Assembly: GCA_947627285.1 (NCBI GenBank)
Contig: CANQVL010000001.1
Location: 124,001-188,000 of the forward strand
DNA from: an uncultured Oscillospiraceae bacterium
Lineage (GTDB): Bacteria > Bacillota > Clostridia > Oscillospirales > Oscillospiraceae
DNA length: 64,000 nt
Direction of reading: 5' to 3'
Part shown: one piece after another, positions 8,789 through 17,764 of the stretch
Numbering within the stretch: the stretch's first letter is position 1
How the letters are laid out: each line of letters opens with the position of its first letter
Translations under genes and position numbers: made by a program
Notes under the pieces: generated by a model
Databases searched by the model: none
The model's input: the letters and a program-made list of their open reading frames with translations, nothing else
What the model was told of the DNA's origin: nothing

Positions 8789-10096
8789 TTAAAACAGACC
8801 AAGTGAGCTGCCCCAGGGGAAACCGTTTTGGTAGCCCTGACGGGACCCCGCGTCGCGCTCCTCACCTTCGCCGCTGACGCTCCGGGTCTTCTCGCCCACC
8901 GTGACGGTGACCTCCAGCGTTTTCCCGCCCCGATAGACCGTACACGTCAGCGTATCACCGGGCGCCGATTCGCTGACAGCCTCCTTCAGACCCTCGCCGC
9001 TGTTGATGGCCTCGCCGTTGACGGCTGTCACTATATCGTTGACTCTTAACCCTGCGCTGGCGGCGGGACTACCTTGGGTGACGCCCCTGATGATGGCGCC
9101 CTCGGGAAGTCCAAGGGCGGTCATATCGCCGCTGACGCTCTCTAAGGATACGCCAATATACGGAGCTGACACATAGCCCTTCTCAATAATTTCGCCGATC
9201 AAGTCCTTAATGTTGTCCATGGGAATGGCAAAGCCGATATTGTCGATTGACGCTTCGCCTGAGCCGCTGCCGGAAAACTTGGCGTTGGTTATACCCACGA
9301 CCTCGCCGTACATATTGAAAAGCGCGCCGCCGGAGTTGCCGGAGTTGATGGCGCAGTCCGTCTGGATAAGCTCCATGGAAATGCCGCTGGACATGGTGAC
9401 CTTCCTGTCAAGGGCGCTGACCACGCCCTTTGTCAGTGAGAAGGTGAGTTCCCCCAGGGGATTGCCGATGGCGACCACATCGTCGCCCACCTTCAGCGCA
9501 TCTGAGCTTCCCAACGTCACGGGCGTGAGTCCCTGGGCGTCGACCTTCAGAACGGCTATGTCGTTTTCCTCGTCTCCTCCAACGATGACGGCGTCATAAG
9601 CCGTGCCGTCGTAAGCCGTCACCTTGACGGTGCTGGCGTCCTCGATGACATGATAATTTGTAACGATGTAGCCGTCGGAGGTGATGATAAAGCCGGAGCC
9701 GGAGGCGGCGGAGGTGGTCCGAAAGCCAAAGTAGTTGGTGGTGACGGAGGTGGTTATGCCCACCGTGGAGTTGACATACCTTTCGTAGATCTCCGAGGCT
9801 GTGAGCGCCCTGTCAGACGATGAGCTCACCGCGCTCATAAAGGCGGCGGAGTGTTCGCCATCACTTATGACCGATTCCTGTTCTTTGCCGTCGTCCCTTT
9901 CTGCGCCGGAGACAATACAAAGGGCGCCGGCAGCGCCCGCCGTCCCGCCAAGCAGGGAGCAGCACAGCGCCAGCGCGACAATTCTCCCCGCGCCTTTCCG
10001 CTTTTTCCGAGGCTCCGTCTTGGAAACGGGCTCGCTTACCGGGTTGAAGGCGTATTGGTCACGGTCTTCATTATAAATGTTATTTGTTTCGTTCAT
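8789..10096 (-). CDS. htrA: HtrA/DegP-like S1C serine protease with PDZ domain
   Basis: Membrane-anchored quality-control protease that degrades misfolded envelope proteins. 435 residues: cytoplasmic basic N-terminus, membrane helix at about 38-63, trypsin-like domain with His149 (TNYHVIED), Asp179 (ENDIAVLKV) and Ser255 (NSGNSGGALF), then one PDZ domain at about 305-395 and a Gly-rich tail. The length fits the single-PDZ Firmicutes HtrA class. It is transcribed alone from a promoter with TATGAT at 10127-10132, preceded by a TTTAAG-type direct repeat that may bind one of the neighbouring response regulators. It ends at a strong hairpin. Flanking two-component genes and the cyclophilin fit a cell-envelope stress role. 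Confidence 0.
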   Translation of the reverse strand: MNETNNIYNEDRDQYAFNPVSEPVSKTEPRKKRKGAGRIVALALCCSLLGGTAGAAGALCIVSGAERDDGKEQESVISDGEHSAAFMSAVSSSSDRALTASEIYERYVNSTVGITTSVTTNYFGFRTTSAASGSGFIITSDGYIVTNYHVIEDASTVKVTAYDGTAYDAVIVGGDEENDIAVLKVDAQGLTPVTLGSSDALKVGDDVVAIGNPLGELTFSLTKGVVSALDRKVTMSSGISMELIQTDCAINSGNSGGALFNMYGEVVGITNAKFSGSGSGEASIDNIGFAIPMDNIKDLIGEIIEKGYVSAPYIGVSLESVSGDMTALGLPEGAIIRGVTQGSPAASAGLRVNDIVTAVNGEAINSGEGLKEAVSESAPGDTLTCTVYRGGKTLEVTVTVGEKTRSVSGEGEERDAGSRQGYQNGFPWGSSLGLF

Positions 10097-10126
10097 AAGA
10101 ACATCTCCTTTTCGTTTTGTGAGTTC

Positions 10127-10158
10127 ATCATACAGCGGTAAGCTTAAATGGACTTTAA
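10127..10158 (-). promoter_or_regulatory. htrA promoter with putative response-regulator direct repeat
   Basis: On the minus strand TTAAAGTCCATTTAAG (to 10143) is followed by ten bases and TATGAT (10127-10132); no -35 is seen. A nearly identical repeat with the same spacing lies before the ABC exporter operon at 17670-17686. The arrangement resembles OmpR/PhoB-family activated promoters; the binding protein is inferred. Confidence 0.
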
Positions 10159-10166
10159 GGTCATTA

Positions 10167-10196
10167 TTGAAATTTGGGAAAGAAAAATGCTATAAT
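10167..10196 (+). promoter_or_regulatory. Strong sigma-A promoter for the small secreted protein
   Basis: TTGAAA (10167-10172), 18-base spacer, TGC-extended TATAAT (10191-10196). Predicted start near 10203 gives a leader of about 125 bases before the ATG at 10328; I see no obvious riboswitch in it. Confidence 0.
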
Positions 10197-10327
10197 TGTA
10201 CCTGCCGGCGCGCTTCGCCATTTGCAAATTCCACACAGATTCCAAACAACCGCCACGCGCATTCCTCATTCATGGTTTATCCTGTGATCACTGGCGAAGG
10301 CCAGAATATTGAAAGGTGGGTCAAATC

Positions 10328-10738
10328 ATGAAGAAGAAAATGATCGTACTGTCCGCCGTCGCTGCGGCGCTTGTGCTGTCGGTGGGATGTGTGAGCGCGT
10401 TTGCCGCCGGGAACGATTCGGATGCGGCGGATGTCCCCTCCGAGACCAAAGAGGAAACCGCGTACAGCTACCTCACCGGTCAGCGCAACAGCACAAATCG
10501 CAACGATTTGTACGCCCAAGCGGAGGAGCTTCCCGAAGACCAGAGAGACGCTTTTTTAGCTGAGAACGGCATTGGGGAAACGCCTTGGTCCGAGGAAGCG
10601 GCGGCGTCTTACAGCTACGTTGGCGGTCGGCAGAGAGGCGCGTCATACCGGCAGGGCGATGACGCGGACAGCACGCAGGATATGTCCGGGTACAGCTACC
10701 TGACCGGCCAGCAGCGCGGCGCGAGCTATCACAAGTAA
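10328..10738 (+). CDS. Small secreted repeat protein, function unknown
   Basis: 136 residues with a clear signal peptide (MKKKM then a hydrophobic stretch, cleavage near AFAA). The mature part is hydrophilic and has three copies of a Tyr-rich motif: AYSYLTGQR, SYSYVGGRQRGASY and GYSYLTGQQRGASYHK, the last at the extreme C-terminus. ATG 10328 was chosen over an upstream in-frame GTG because AAAGGTGG sits 9 bases before it and the signal peptide starts there. It has a strong promoter, and a hairpin separates it from the regulator/kinase pair downstream, for which I find no independent promoter. It may be a signal, ligand or cell-wall protein linked to that kinase. No family recognised. Confidence 0.
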   Translation: MKKKMIVLSAVAAALVLSVGCVSAFAAGNDSDAADVPSETKEETAYSYLTGQRNSTNRNDLYAQAEELPEDQRDAFLAENGIGETPWSEEAAASYSYVGGRQRGASYRQGDDADSTQDMSGYSYLTGQQRGASYHK

Positions 10739-10762
10739 CGCAAAAACAAAATTCGCAAAATG

Positions 10763-10795
10763 GCAAACCGTCCAATCGGCGGTTTGCGTTTTGCG
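10763..10795 (+). terminator. Terminator or attenuator between the small secreted gene and the second two-component system
   Basis: GCAAACCG pairs with CGGTTTGC (plus CC/GG inside, one bulged T), followed by GTTTTGCG. Only 18 bases separate it from the next start codon, so the downstream genes probably depend on partial read-through. Confidence 0.
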
Positions 10796-10813
10796 CTATC
10801 CAGGAGGGAGATT

Positions 10814-11485
10814 ATGGCTTACCTGTTGGCAGTCGATGACGAGAGGGATATTGTAGAGCTCATTTCCCGTTTCGCGGAGCATGAGGGACACACCATTGAT
10901 ACAGCGGCGAGCGGCAAAGAGGCTGTCCGTCTGTGCAGTGAAAACGACTATGACCTGATCATCCTCGACATCATGATGCCGGAGATGGACGGGTTCACCG
11001 CCTGCAAGGAGATTCGCAAACAGAAACAAACGCCCGTTATCATGCTGTCGGCCCTGGGCACGGAGTACGACAAGCTCATGGGCTTTGAGCTGGGCATCGA
11101 CGATTATGTAGTGAAGCCCTTCTCCCCTCGCGAGCTGATGGCACGGGTCAAGGCGGTGCTTGCAAGGCACACTGAGGGAAAACCGAAGCAGGAAATCGTG
11201 ATACAGGGTCTGTGCGTTGACACGCTCTCCCATGAGGTCTTTGTGGACGGCGTGAAGACGGAGCTGACCGCGAAGGAGTATGAGCTGCTTGTCTATCTCG
11301 CCAAGAACAAAGGCATCGCCCTGACGCGGGAGAACATATTGAACAACGTGTGGGGCTACGACTATTTCGGCGACGACCGCACGGTGGACTGGCAGATAAA
11401 GCTCCTGCGCGGCAAGCTGGGGCCGTATAGGAAATGTATCGTGACTTTGCGGGGAACGGGGTATCGGTTCGATGAAAAAGCGTAA
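10814..11485 (+). CDS. OmpR-family response regulator
   Basis: 223 residues: receiver domain with VDDE, phospho-acceptor Asp in LIILDIMMPEMDG (about residue 52) and VKPFSPRE, then a winged-helix DNA-binding domain ending GTGYRFDEKA. ATG 10814 is preceded by AGGAGG (10802-10807), so upstream in-frame starts are not needed. The end overlaps the kinase start by 14 bases. It is a more VanR-like sequence than the two other regulators in the window. The target is unknown; the secreted repeat protein upstream is its obvious neighbour. Confidence 0.
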   Translation: MAYLLAVDDERDIVELISRFAEHEGHTIDTAASGKEAVRLCSENDYDLIILDIMMPEMDGFTACKEIRKQKQTPVIMLSALGTEYDKLMGFELGIDDYVVKPFSPRELMARVKAVLARHTEGKPKQEIVIQGLCVDTLSHEVFVDGVKTELTAKEYELLVYLAKNKGIALTRENILNNVWGYDYFGDDRTVDWQIKLLRGKLGPYRKCIVTLRGTGYRFDEKA

Positions 11486-12911
11486 ATCCTTCGGCGTGAA
11501 GCTGTGGCTGTGGTTCGTGCTCTTTGCCGCCGCCATTTTTCTTGTGCTCTGGCTCTTGCAGACGGTGTTTTTGCAGAGCTTCTATAACGATATGGCCATC
11601 CGCGGCGTGGAAAGGGCGGCAAAGGAGATCGTGGCCCACGCCGGGGAGACGGACTTTTACTCTCTCGTCGACAGTGCCGCCTCCGAAAACTCCCTCCTTG
11701 TGTTCGTGACAGATACGCGTGGAAATATCCTGTACAGCGCCGACGCGTATAAGGGCCTCTACGGAAGCTCCGGGCAGAAGGAACAGCAAAATGGGAATCC
11801 CTACTTTTCTTCCGATGAGGTCATGAACTGGGAAAAGGGCGCGCTTCGCAATCTGCCATACAGCTATGAATCGCTCATTGAAAAAATTAAAGAGAACGGT
11901 TCAAACAGCGTCGGCTTTGTCACGGAGGACAACGCCGCTTATGTGACTGGGAGCGTCCTTCCGGACGGAAACATACTCTACATAAGTATGCCCCTGGGCA
12001 CTGTCGGAGGGACCGTCAGGATATTGAGGCTTCAGCTTGTATGGGTGTCCGCCCTCTCTCTGGTTCTTGGTTTCGTCCTCGCCTGGGTCATATCAAAACG
12101 CTTTGAAAAGCCGGTGGCGCAAATCGCGGACTCCGCAAAGGCAATCGCCGGCGGCGATTTCCATCCGGAGCTTCCACGCGGCTTTTGCGCGGAGCTGGAC
12201 GAGCTGTCAGACACGTTGGGCGAGACGGCGCTGCGTTTGGAAAAGGCCCAAAACGCCCAACGGGAATTTTTAGCCAACGTCTCCCACGATTTAAGGACGC
12301 CCCTCACCATGATCAAGGGCTACGCGGAGATGGTCAAAGATATTTCCTGGAGCGACGGGGAAAAGCGGGAAAAGGACCTGGACATCATCACCCGCGAGGC
12401 GGACAGGCTGACGGCGCTGGTCAACGAGATTTTGGAATTTTCCGCCATGCGGTCTGACGGCGTGCCGCTTGAGTACGGCGTCATCGACCTGAGCCGCGCG
12501 GTTCGGGACGTAATCGAACAGTTCGCGCCCTTCTGTAAACAAAACGGCTATGTCATTGAAACGGAAATCGCAGACGGCGTTACGGTGAGAGCGGACGAGA
12601 CACAGCTAAAGCGTGTCATCTATAATTTCATCGACAATGCCGTAAATCACACGGACGACAGCAAAAAAATCAAGGTGTCGCTGACATCATCGGACGGCTC
12701 CGTGCGTTTTGCGGTGACCGATTACGGCAAGGGTATCGCCGACGAGGACCTTCCCTATATCTGGGACCGCTACTACACCTCACGGAATAGGAAGAACAAA
12801 GCGGCGGTGTCCGGACTGGGATTGTCCATCGCAAAGGAGATCCTGACAGCCCATAGAGCGAAATTTGGCGTAGATAACATGAGCGGCTGTACCTTTTGGT
12901 TCGAGCTTTAA
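11472..12911 (+). CDS. Sensor histidine kinase (HAMP type)
   Basis: 479 residues. Membrane helix at about 10-32, an extracytoplasmic domain of about 150 residues, second helix near 185-207, HAMP domain (about 208-260), phospho-acceptor helix with LANVSHDLRTPLTMI (His about 275), N-box NFIDNAVNHTDD, and G-box GLGLSIAKEI. The partner is the regulator whose 3' end it overlaps. The large outer domain suggests it binds an extracellular signal. A strong terminator follows at 12968. Confidence 0.
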   Translation: MKKRKSFGVKLWLWFVLFAAAIFLVLWLLQTVFLQSFYNDMAIRGVERAAKEIVAHAGETDFYSLVDSAASENSLLVFVTDTRGNILYSADAYKGLYGSSGQKEQQNGNPYFSSDEVMNWEKGALRNLPYSYESLIEKIKENGSNSVGFVTEDNAAYVTGSVLPDGNILYISMPLGTVGGTVRILRLQLVWVSALSLVLGFVLAWVISKRFEKPVAQIADSAKAIAGGDFHPELPRGFCAELDELSDTLGETALRLEKAQNAQREFLANVSHDLRTPLTMIKGYAEMVKDISWSDGEKREKDLDIITREADRLTALVNEILEFSAMRSDGVPLEYGVIDLSRAVRDVIEQFAPFCKQNGYVIETEIADGVTVRADETQLKRVIYNFIDNAVNHTDDSKKIKVSLTSSDGSVRFAVTDYGKGIADEDLPYIWDRYYTSRNRKNKAAVSGLGLSIAKEILTAHRAKFGVDNMSGCTFWFEL

Positions 12912-12967
12912 GCCTGTTCAAACACTGTTGCGTGATATAAATACTCCCGCACAAGCCAGTCAAAATA

Positions 12968-13020
12968 GCGCCCGACTTCGAGCGGCTGACACATTCCAGC
13001 CGCCGGAGTCGGGCGTTTTG
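12968..13020. terminator. Convergent terminator
   Basis: GCGCCCGACT pairs with AGTCGGGCG, with a second inner stem (CGGCTG with CAGCCG) and a T-run on the plus strand. It lies between the convergent kinase and DUF4340 genes and may serve both. Confidence 0.
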
Positions 13021-13044
13021 TCTTAAATTGACGCTGTGTCCTTT

Positions 13045-14382
13045 TCAGAGTACGATAGCGTTCACCGCCTCAACGAGGTCCACGACCAGGGAACGGGAGA
13101 CGGTGCAGACCGGCTGACCGTTGACGCTGGCGGAGCACAGGGAGCCGTCCAAGCGGTAGAGGGCAACGGTGAGCTCCGGGTGCGCCTCGTCGGTGAGGTG
13201 GAGGGTGAGGGATATTTCCTCCTGCCCCGTGGGCTCCTCGTCGGTGAAGGAGGAGGCGGTGAGGGCTGTGAGAGCGGACCTGACGCCGCTTATCTCGATC
13301 TCCGTGCCGCTGTAAGTCCAGACGTTGTCCCCCTCCTCGTTTTCCGCGAGGACAAAGGGATAGACAGCGCCCTCCAGTGACACGTCGATGGCTGTGACGC
13401 TCTCGAACTCCGGCGTGAAAAGCTCCCGGTGCCTCAGATCGTCGTACGCCGCCTGGCTTATCACCGTATAATCGCCGGGAGCGATGGAGTATATGATCTG
13501 GCTGCCGTTAAAACGGATATACGCCTTTGTCTCATCCTCGCTTTCAGCACCTTCGGGAATGACCTCGGAGAGCTCAAAGGTCAGGGGCTCTCCATCCTTT
13601 TGGGTGACGGTGACCGTCAAATCAGGCTCCTTAAGACTGTATTCGTCAAGCTCCTCGTTTGTTGCGTTGTAGGTCACATAGTCTGTCAGAGACAGGGACT
13701 CAAATCTGTCGAGCCAATCCTCCACCCGGTCCGTATCCAGAGGCAGTCCGTCCCGCGTGAAATACACGTCGCTGGCGCAATAGCTGTCACCGTCCTCATT
13801 GTACGACGCGCTCATCTCCACCGCGCCGCTCACCGTGAATGAGGCCGGGTCAAGGGCGGGGATCTCGTCGTGGTTTATAAGGTTTGAAAGCTCCACATCG
13901 TAGTCGTCTAGGGGGTCGTCCGACACCAGGTAGACCCTCCCGTCGCCAATATCCACATAGCGCTCCTCATCAAGCGCGCTGTACGACCCGAGCTTCACCG
14001 TTGTCTCCGCACCCCCGTATGTGAGGTGGATGGTACACTCTGGCTCCTCAAGACCGTACTGCCCATAGTCCGTCACATCGTCGATGACAAAAGCGGCGGT
14101 CATATCCTCAAAGGGCGCCAGGAGCTTTGCTATCTTCTCCTGGTCCACCGGGAACGCCTCGTCATCGTCCCAGAGCCAGTTGTCCTCCTTGTGAAAGGCG
14201 AGGCTCGTATCTCCGCTTGTCCAGTCAAGGGCCGTCACGCTGTCCGGGACGATGGCAAGGAACGTCTCGCCGGAGGTCCTGATCGCCTCCTTCCGCTCCT
14301 GGATATGTGAGACTACCAGCGCGGCGGCAATGACCGCCACCAGCACCCCCAAGAGGATCAAAACACGCTTATACCGTTTCAT
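13045..14382 (-). CDS. DUF4340 protein of a Gld-type ABC export system
   Basis: 445 residues with one N-terminal membrane helix (about 7-26) and a long outer domain made of the repeated beta-rich units typical of DUF4340 (FAFxxxDVTDYGQYGLEEPE is recognisable near residue 100, and LDEYSLKEPDLTVTV further on). Last gene of a four-gene minus-strand operon: ATPase, permease, GldG-like protein, DUF4340. Its start overlaps the preceding gene by 14 bases. DUF4340 proteins regularly accompany GldA/F/G-type transporters in Clostridia and Bacteroidota, but their exact role and the substrate are not established. Confidence 0.
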   Translation of the reverse strand: MKRYKRVLILLGVLVAVIAAALVVSHIQERKEAIRTSGETFLAIVPDSVTALDWTSGDTSLAFHKEDNWLWDDDEAFPVDQEKIAKLLAPFEDMTAAFVIDDVTDYGQYGLEEPECTIHLTYGGAETTVKLGSYSALDEERYVDIGDGRVYLVSDDPLDDYDVELSNLINHDEIPALDPASFTVSGAVEMSASYNEDGDSYCASDVYFTRDGLPLDTDRVEDWLDRFESLSLTDYVTYNATNEELDEYSLKEPDLTVTVTQKDGEPLTFELSEVIPEGAESEDETKAYIRFNGSQIIYSIAPGDYTVISQAAYDDLRHRELFTPEFESVTAIDVSLEGAVYPFVLAENEEGDNVWTYSGTEIEISGVRSALTALTASSFTDEEPTGQEEISLTLHLTDEAHPELTVALYRLDGSLCSASVNGQPVCTVSRSLVVDLVEAVNAIVL

Positions 14383-15799
14383 TGGTTACCCTCCTTCTAC
14401 GAACGACGATATATATCCCGATCCCCAGGAAAGCCAGAGGCACAAGGCCAACCATCACGACCTTCAAGACGCCTGACGCGGACTCGGAGATGGTCAGATA
14501 GTTGTAGTTTAAAGATTTGGAGCGTATGGCAAGGGCCTCGCGCTCGCCGATAAGCTCCGACAGGGAGTTCATCACAAGGTCGCTGTTGGCGCCGGAGGAA
14601 TAGGCGTTATACATATCGTCCAGGAGCTGGTCGCACCCGAACCAGATGAGCTCGCCGCCCCTGTCGTCCTCGATGTCCACCGCCAGGGCGAAGGGGCCGT
14701 CAATGTCGCCCTCCTCCTTTTCGTAGGTGTTGAGGTCATAACCCGCTATTTTACTGAACGCCGCGTCAGTGGTGGTGAGAAGCTCCGTCACCGTGCCGTT
14801 TACATTGCCGCTTGTCACAAGGCCCTGGGCGATGGGCAGCATGGGATAGTAGCGGTCCTCAATGAGGGGCTCGGTGATATCGCTTTCACCCATATCCGGG
14901 ATAAGGATAAGGGGCTGCTGGAAGCCATAATGGGTACGGTCAGCCTCCACAACAATGCCGTCTTGGGCGGTGACGCCGTAATTTTCCAAAAGGCCGGTGA
15001 GATTTGTAAGCGACCCGTTCTCCACGGGCCCCGACAGCACCAGGAGCTTTCCGCCGGCGGAGACGTAGCCTGCCAGCATCGTCCTCTCCTCCTCCGAAAT
15101 ATCGCTTTGCGGCGCGTAGATCATCACGGCGGCAGCGTCCTCGGGAATTTCATCTACGGTCGCGAGGGTGAGCTCGGCAGTCTCGATATTCTCCTTGACC
15201 AGCGTCTCGGAAAAGCCGCTTGGCAGTTCCGCCTCGCCGTGGCCCTCAAGGAGATAGAGCGTGGGCAAATCGTCGCTTGTGACGTAATCAATGGCGGAGG
15301 TGATGGCCCCCTCTCCGTCAAAGCTTGTGGTATAGGAGTAAGAGTAGTAATCCACGTCTGTCACAAAGATATCGTCATACGGGATATACCGGCTCCGCTC
15401 GCCGCACTCCACCACCAGGGAGTTGTTCTGGACCTGCTCGTCCGTGTACTTCTCCGCGAAGGTCGGATACACGTCCGGGTTTCGTTTTACCACCGTGAGG
15501 TGGTCGGAGAGACTGTCGTATTTCTCCAGGAGCCGCTCCAGGATGGTGTTCTCCTGGTCCGCCTGGACGATCCAGTAGACGGTCACATCGTCCTGGAGGC
15601 CGTTGACAACGACCTTCGTATTGCTGGTGATGGAGTAGAGCTTGGAGGCGGAAACATCCTGCTTTGTGTATGTGGCGGGGAGGCTTTCGGCAAACACATT
15701 CACCGCCACCACGATCGCCAGCACCACGGCGGTGATTGCCAGGGAGTAGATACCGCCCCGTAGGGCCAGCCTATTTACCCGTTTTTTATTTTCTTTCAT
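14369..15799 (-). CDS. GldG-type ABC transporter auxiliary protein
   Basis: 476 residues: N-terminal membrane helix (about 15-38), a large extracytoplasmic domain of the ABC-transporter-auxiliary (GldG-like) family, with VYWIVQADQENTI and YLLEGHGEAELPSG as recognisable segments, and a C-terminal helix (about 445-465) followed by a basic tail. The start shares its first base with the end of the permease gene, so the genes are translationally coupled. It acts with the DUF4340 protein as the outer part of the exporter; the exported substrate is unknown. Confidence 0.
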   Translation of the reverse strand: MKENKKRVNRLALRGGIYSLAITAVVLAIVVAVNVFAESLPATYTKQDVSASKLYSITSNTKVVVNGLQDDVTVYWIVQADQENTILERLLEKYDSLSDHLTVVKRNPDVYPTFAEKYTDEQVQNNSLVVECGERSRYIPYDDIFVTDVDYYSYSYTTSFDGEGAITSAIDYVTSDDLPTLYLLEGHGEAELPSGFSETLVKENIETAELTLATVDEIPEDAAAVMIYAPQSDISEEERTMLAGYVSAGGKLLVLSGPVENGSLTNLTGLLENYGVTAQDGIVVEADRTHYGFQQPLILIPDMGESDITEPLIEDRYYPMLPIAQGLVTSGNVNGTVTELLTTTDAAFSKIAGYDLNTYEKEEGDIDGPFALAVDIEDDRGGELIWFGCDQLLDDMYNAYSSGANSDLVMNSLSELIGEREALAIRSKSLNYNYLTISESASGVLKVVMVGLVPLAFLGIGIYIVVRRRRVTNETV

Positions 15800-16662
15800 C
15801 AGTTGTACCTCCGTTTTTCAAGGGACTGAACGGACAGAAACAGGAAGAAAACGATGGCTGTCAAATAGAAGGTCACGTTTGTCAGATCAAATACCCCGTC
15901 CACAAAGGTGTAAAAGCGTTCAAAGAAGGAGAGCTTTTCCATGATTTTCGGCAAGAGCCCCTCCAAAAGCTCCGGCTTGAAGTACAGAACGCCCGAAAGT
16001 CCCAATATAAGAACCACCGCCGCGCCGTAGGCCAGATTGACGTTTTTGGTCATGTACCGAATGAGCAGGCACAGGAGGACGGCGATAACAGCCAGGGCGA
16101 CACCGGAGCCCAGCGTCGTGCGGGAGACGTACTCCGACAGGCTGACGCTGTAGTAGTTCGCGAGCATCACCGCTACGCCCAGCCCCGCGGCGAAGCCCTG
16201 ATTTTCGGTGAGCGACGAGATAAAGACTCCCAGCGCGATCAGCGCCGCCCCCATCAGGAAGAAGGCGCCTATGGCGCCGTAGGAGGTGGGAAGATATACG
16301 TCCCCGTACTGGGAGAAGATGAGCGGGTAGAGGCACACGATCAAAAGCGGGATCGCGAAAAGAATGAGAAGCGCCAGATACTTTCCCAGCACCACCTGGG
16401 TGGTGGTGACGGGCAGGGAGTATATTAGCTGGTCGGTTTTCTGCCGCCGCTCCTCGGCGATGGTCCGCATGGTCAGGAGCGGCACGATGATTGCCAGTAT
16501 GATGGAGCAGTAGCCAAGGACATACTCAAAGTTGCTGACAGATTCATTCAGGTTGTATTGAAGTGCTCCGATCCCCACAAAGCACAGCAAAAAAGCCCCG
16601 AATACCCAGGCGGTCAGGGAATGGAAGTGGGATTTGAGCTCATGCTTCAGTATCGCCGTCAT
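15799..16662 (-). CDS. ABC-2-type permease (GldF-like)
   Basis: 287 residues, about six membrane helices with the ABC-2 pattern: N-terminal HELKSHFHSLTAWV segment, a cytoplasmic loop with RTIAEERRQKTDQL (the conserved elbow that contacts the ATPase) and a C-terminal tail ending in EKRRYN. Its start lies inside the ATPase gene end (23-base overlap). It forms the channel of the Gld-type exporter. Confidence 0.
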   Translation of the reverse strand: MTAILKHELKSHFHSLTAWVFGAFLLCFVGIGALQYNLNESVSNFEYVLGYCSIILAIIVPLLTMRTIAEERRQKTDQLIYSLPVTTTQVVLGKYLALLILFAIPLLIVCLYPLIFSQYGDVYLPTSYGAIGAFFLMGAALIALGVFISSLTENQGFAAGLGVAVMLANYYSVSLSEYVSRTTLGSGVALAVIAVLLCLLIRYMTKNVNLAYGAAVVLILGLSGVLYFKPELLEGLLPKIMEKLSFFERFYTFVDGVFDLTNVTFYLTAIVFFLFLSVQSLEKRRYN

Positions 16663-17629
16663 TGTCGTTCACCTCTCCTTCCGAATTTATTGGAGCGTCC
16701 TTTTCCGTGAGCTCTAAGAAAATGTCCTCCAAACTCGCCTTTTTGACGCTCATTTCCAATATCGCCACACCGTTTTCGGCAAAGGCGCGGAAAACAGCGC
16801 GGGTCAAGTCATATACGTTCCCGGAACCGGCGCTCAGCCGGAAAACCGTGACGCCGTCCTCCTCCCGGACGCTGAGGGCGTGCAGGCCCTGGACGGCAAA
16901 CAGTATCTCCGCCGCTTCAAAGGCCTCCGTGTCCGCGGTGAGGAGGATCTCATTATCCCCGGCAAGCTCCCGCTCCAGCGCCTCCGGCTCGCCCTGAGCG
17001 ACAAGCTTTCCGTTTGCGATGATGAGGAGCCTGTCGCAGATGGCCTGGACCTCCGAGAGGATATGGGAGGAAAAAATGACGGTGTGTGTCCTGCCCAGCT
17101 TGCGGATGAGCTCCCTGATCTCCAGGATCTGAATGGGGTCCAAACCCACGGTGGGCTCGTCAAGAATGATGACCCGCGGGTCGCCCAAAAGCGCCTGGGC
17201 GATGCCGACGCGCTGCCGGTAGCCCTTGGAGAGCGTGCCAATGCGCCTATTCCGGACGGACTCTATGCCCGTGGCCTCCACCGCGCTTTCTATTTCGGAT
17301 TTCAGCTTTTCCCCGCGCAGACCCTTCGCCTCGCCCACGAAGCGCAGATACTCCGCCGGCGTCTCGCCAAGATACAGCGGCGGCTGCTCCGGGAGATACC
17401 CGATGAGCTTTTTCGCGGCCTTCGGGTCCTCAAAGATGTCGTGCCCGTCAATGCTTACCGACCCTTCTGTTGCCGAAAGGCACCCGGTCATGATGTTCAT
17501 GGTGGTGGACTTCCCCGCCCCGTTGGGACCCAAAAAACCGTAGACGTGCCCCTCGCCTATCTCAAAGGACAGGCCGCTGACAGCCAGGTGGTCGCCGTAA
17601 TATTTTGTCAGATTCTCGACCTTGATCAT
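16640..17629 (-). CDS. ABC transporter ATP-binding protein (GldA-like)
   Basis: ATPase of the exporter: Walker A GPNGAGKST (about residue 38), Q-loop LPEQPPLY, signature LSKGYRQRVGIAQAL, Walker B VIILDEPTVGLDP, and H-loop SSHIL. The C-terminal extension of about 100 residues is typical of ABC-2 ATPases. I place the start at ATG 17629, eight bases after GGAGG, rather than the TTG two codons upstream. It is the first gene of the operon; a promoter with a response-regulator-like repeat lies at 17655-17686, divergent from the third two-component system. Confidence 0.
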   Translation of the reverse strand: MIKVENLTKYYGDHLAVSGLSFEIGEGHVYGFLGPNGAGKSTTMNIMTGCLSATEGSVSIDGHDIFEDPKAAKKLIGYLPEQPPLYLGETPAEYLRFVGEAKGLRGEKLKSEIESAVEATGIESVRNRRIGTLSKGYRQRVGIAQALLGDPRVIILDEPTVGLDPIQILEIRELIRKLGRTHTVIFSSHILSEVQAICDRLLIIANGKLVAQGEPEALERELAGDNEILLTADTEAFEAAEILFAVQGLHALSVREEDGVTVFRLSAGSGNVYDLTRAVFRAFAENGVAILEMSVKKASLEDIFLELTEKDAPINSEGEVNDNDGDTEA

Positions 17630-17654
17630 TCGCAAGACCTCCTTTGCGGTGACA

Positions 17655-17686
17655 GCCTAACCCCTTTACCTTAAATGGACTTAAAA
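17655..17686 (-). promoter_or_regulatory. ABC exporter promoter with TTTAAG-type direct repeat
   Basis: On the minus strand TTTTAAGTCCATTTAAG ends at 17670, then ten bases, then a weak -10 TAGGCT (17655-17660). The repeat matches the one at the htrA promoter almost base for base, with the same ten-base spacing. Confidence 0.
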
Positions 17687-17708
17687 CAAAAATAAAATGC
17701 GCCGCCTG

Positions 17709-17740
17709 TTCAATTCTTCTTCAATCTTTTATGATATAAT
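17709..17740 (+). promoter_or_regulatory. Promoter of the third two-component system with TTCAAT direct repeats
   Basis: TTCAAT at 17709-17714 and again at 17720-17725 (11-base period, one helical turn), nine bases before an extended -10 TATAAT (17735-17740). No -35 is seen. This is the usual layout of a promoter activated by an OmpR/PhoB-family regulator; autoregulation is inferred. Confidence 0.
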
Positions 17741-17764
17741 GCCTATATATAAGGAGTGATTGAC

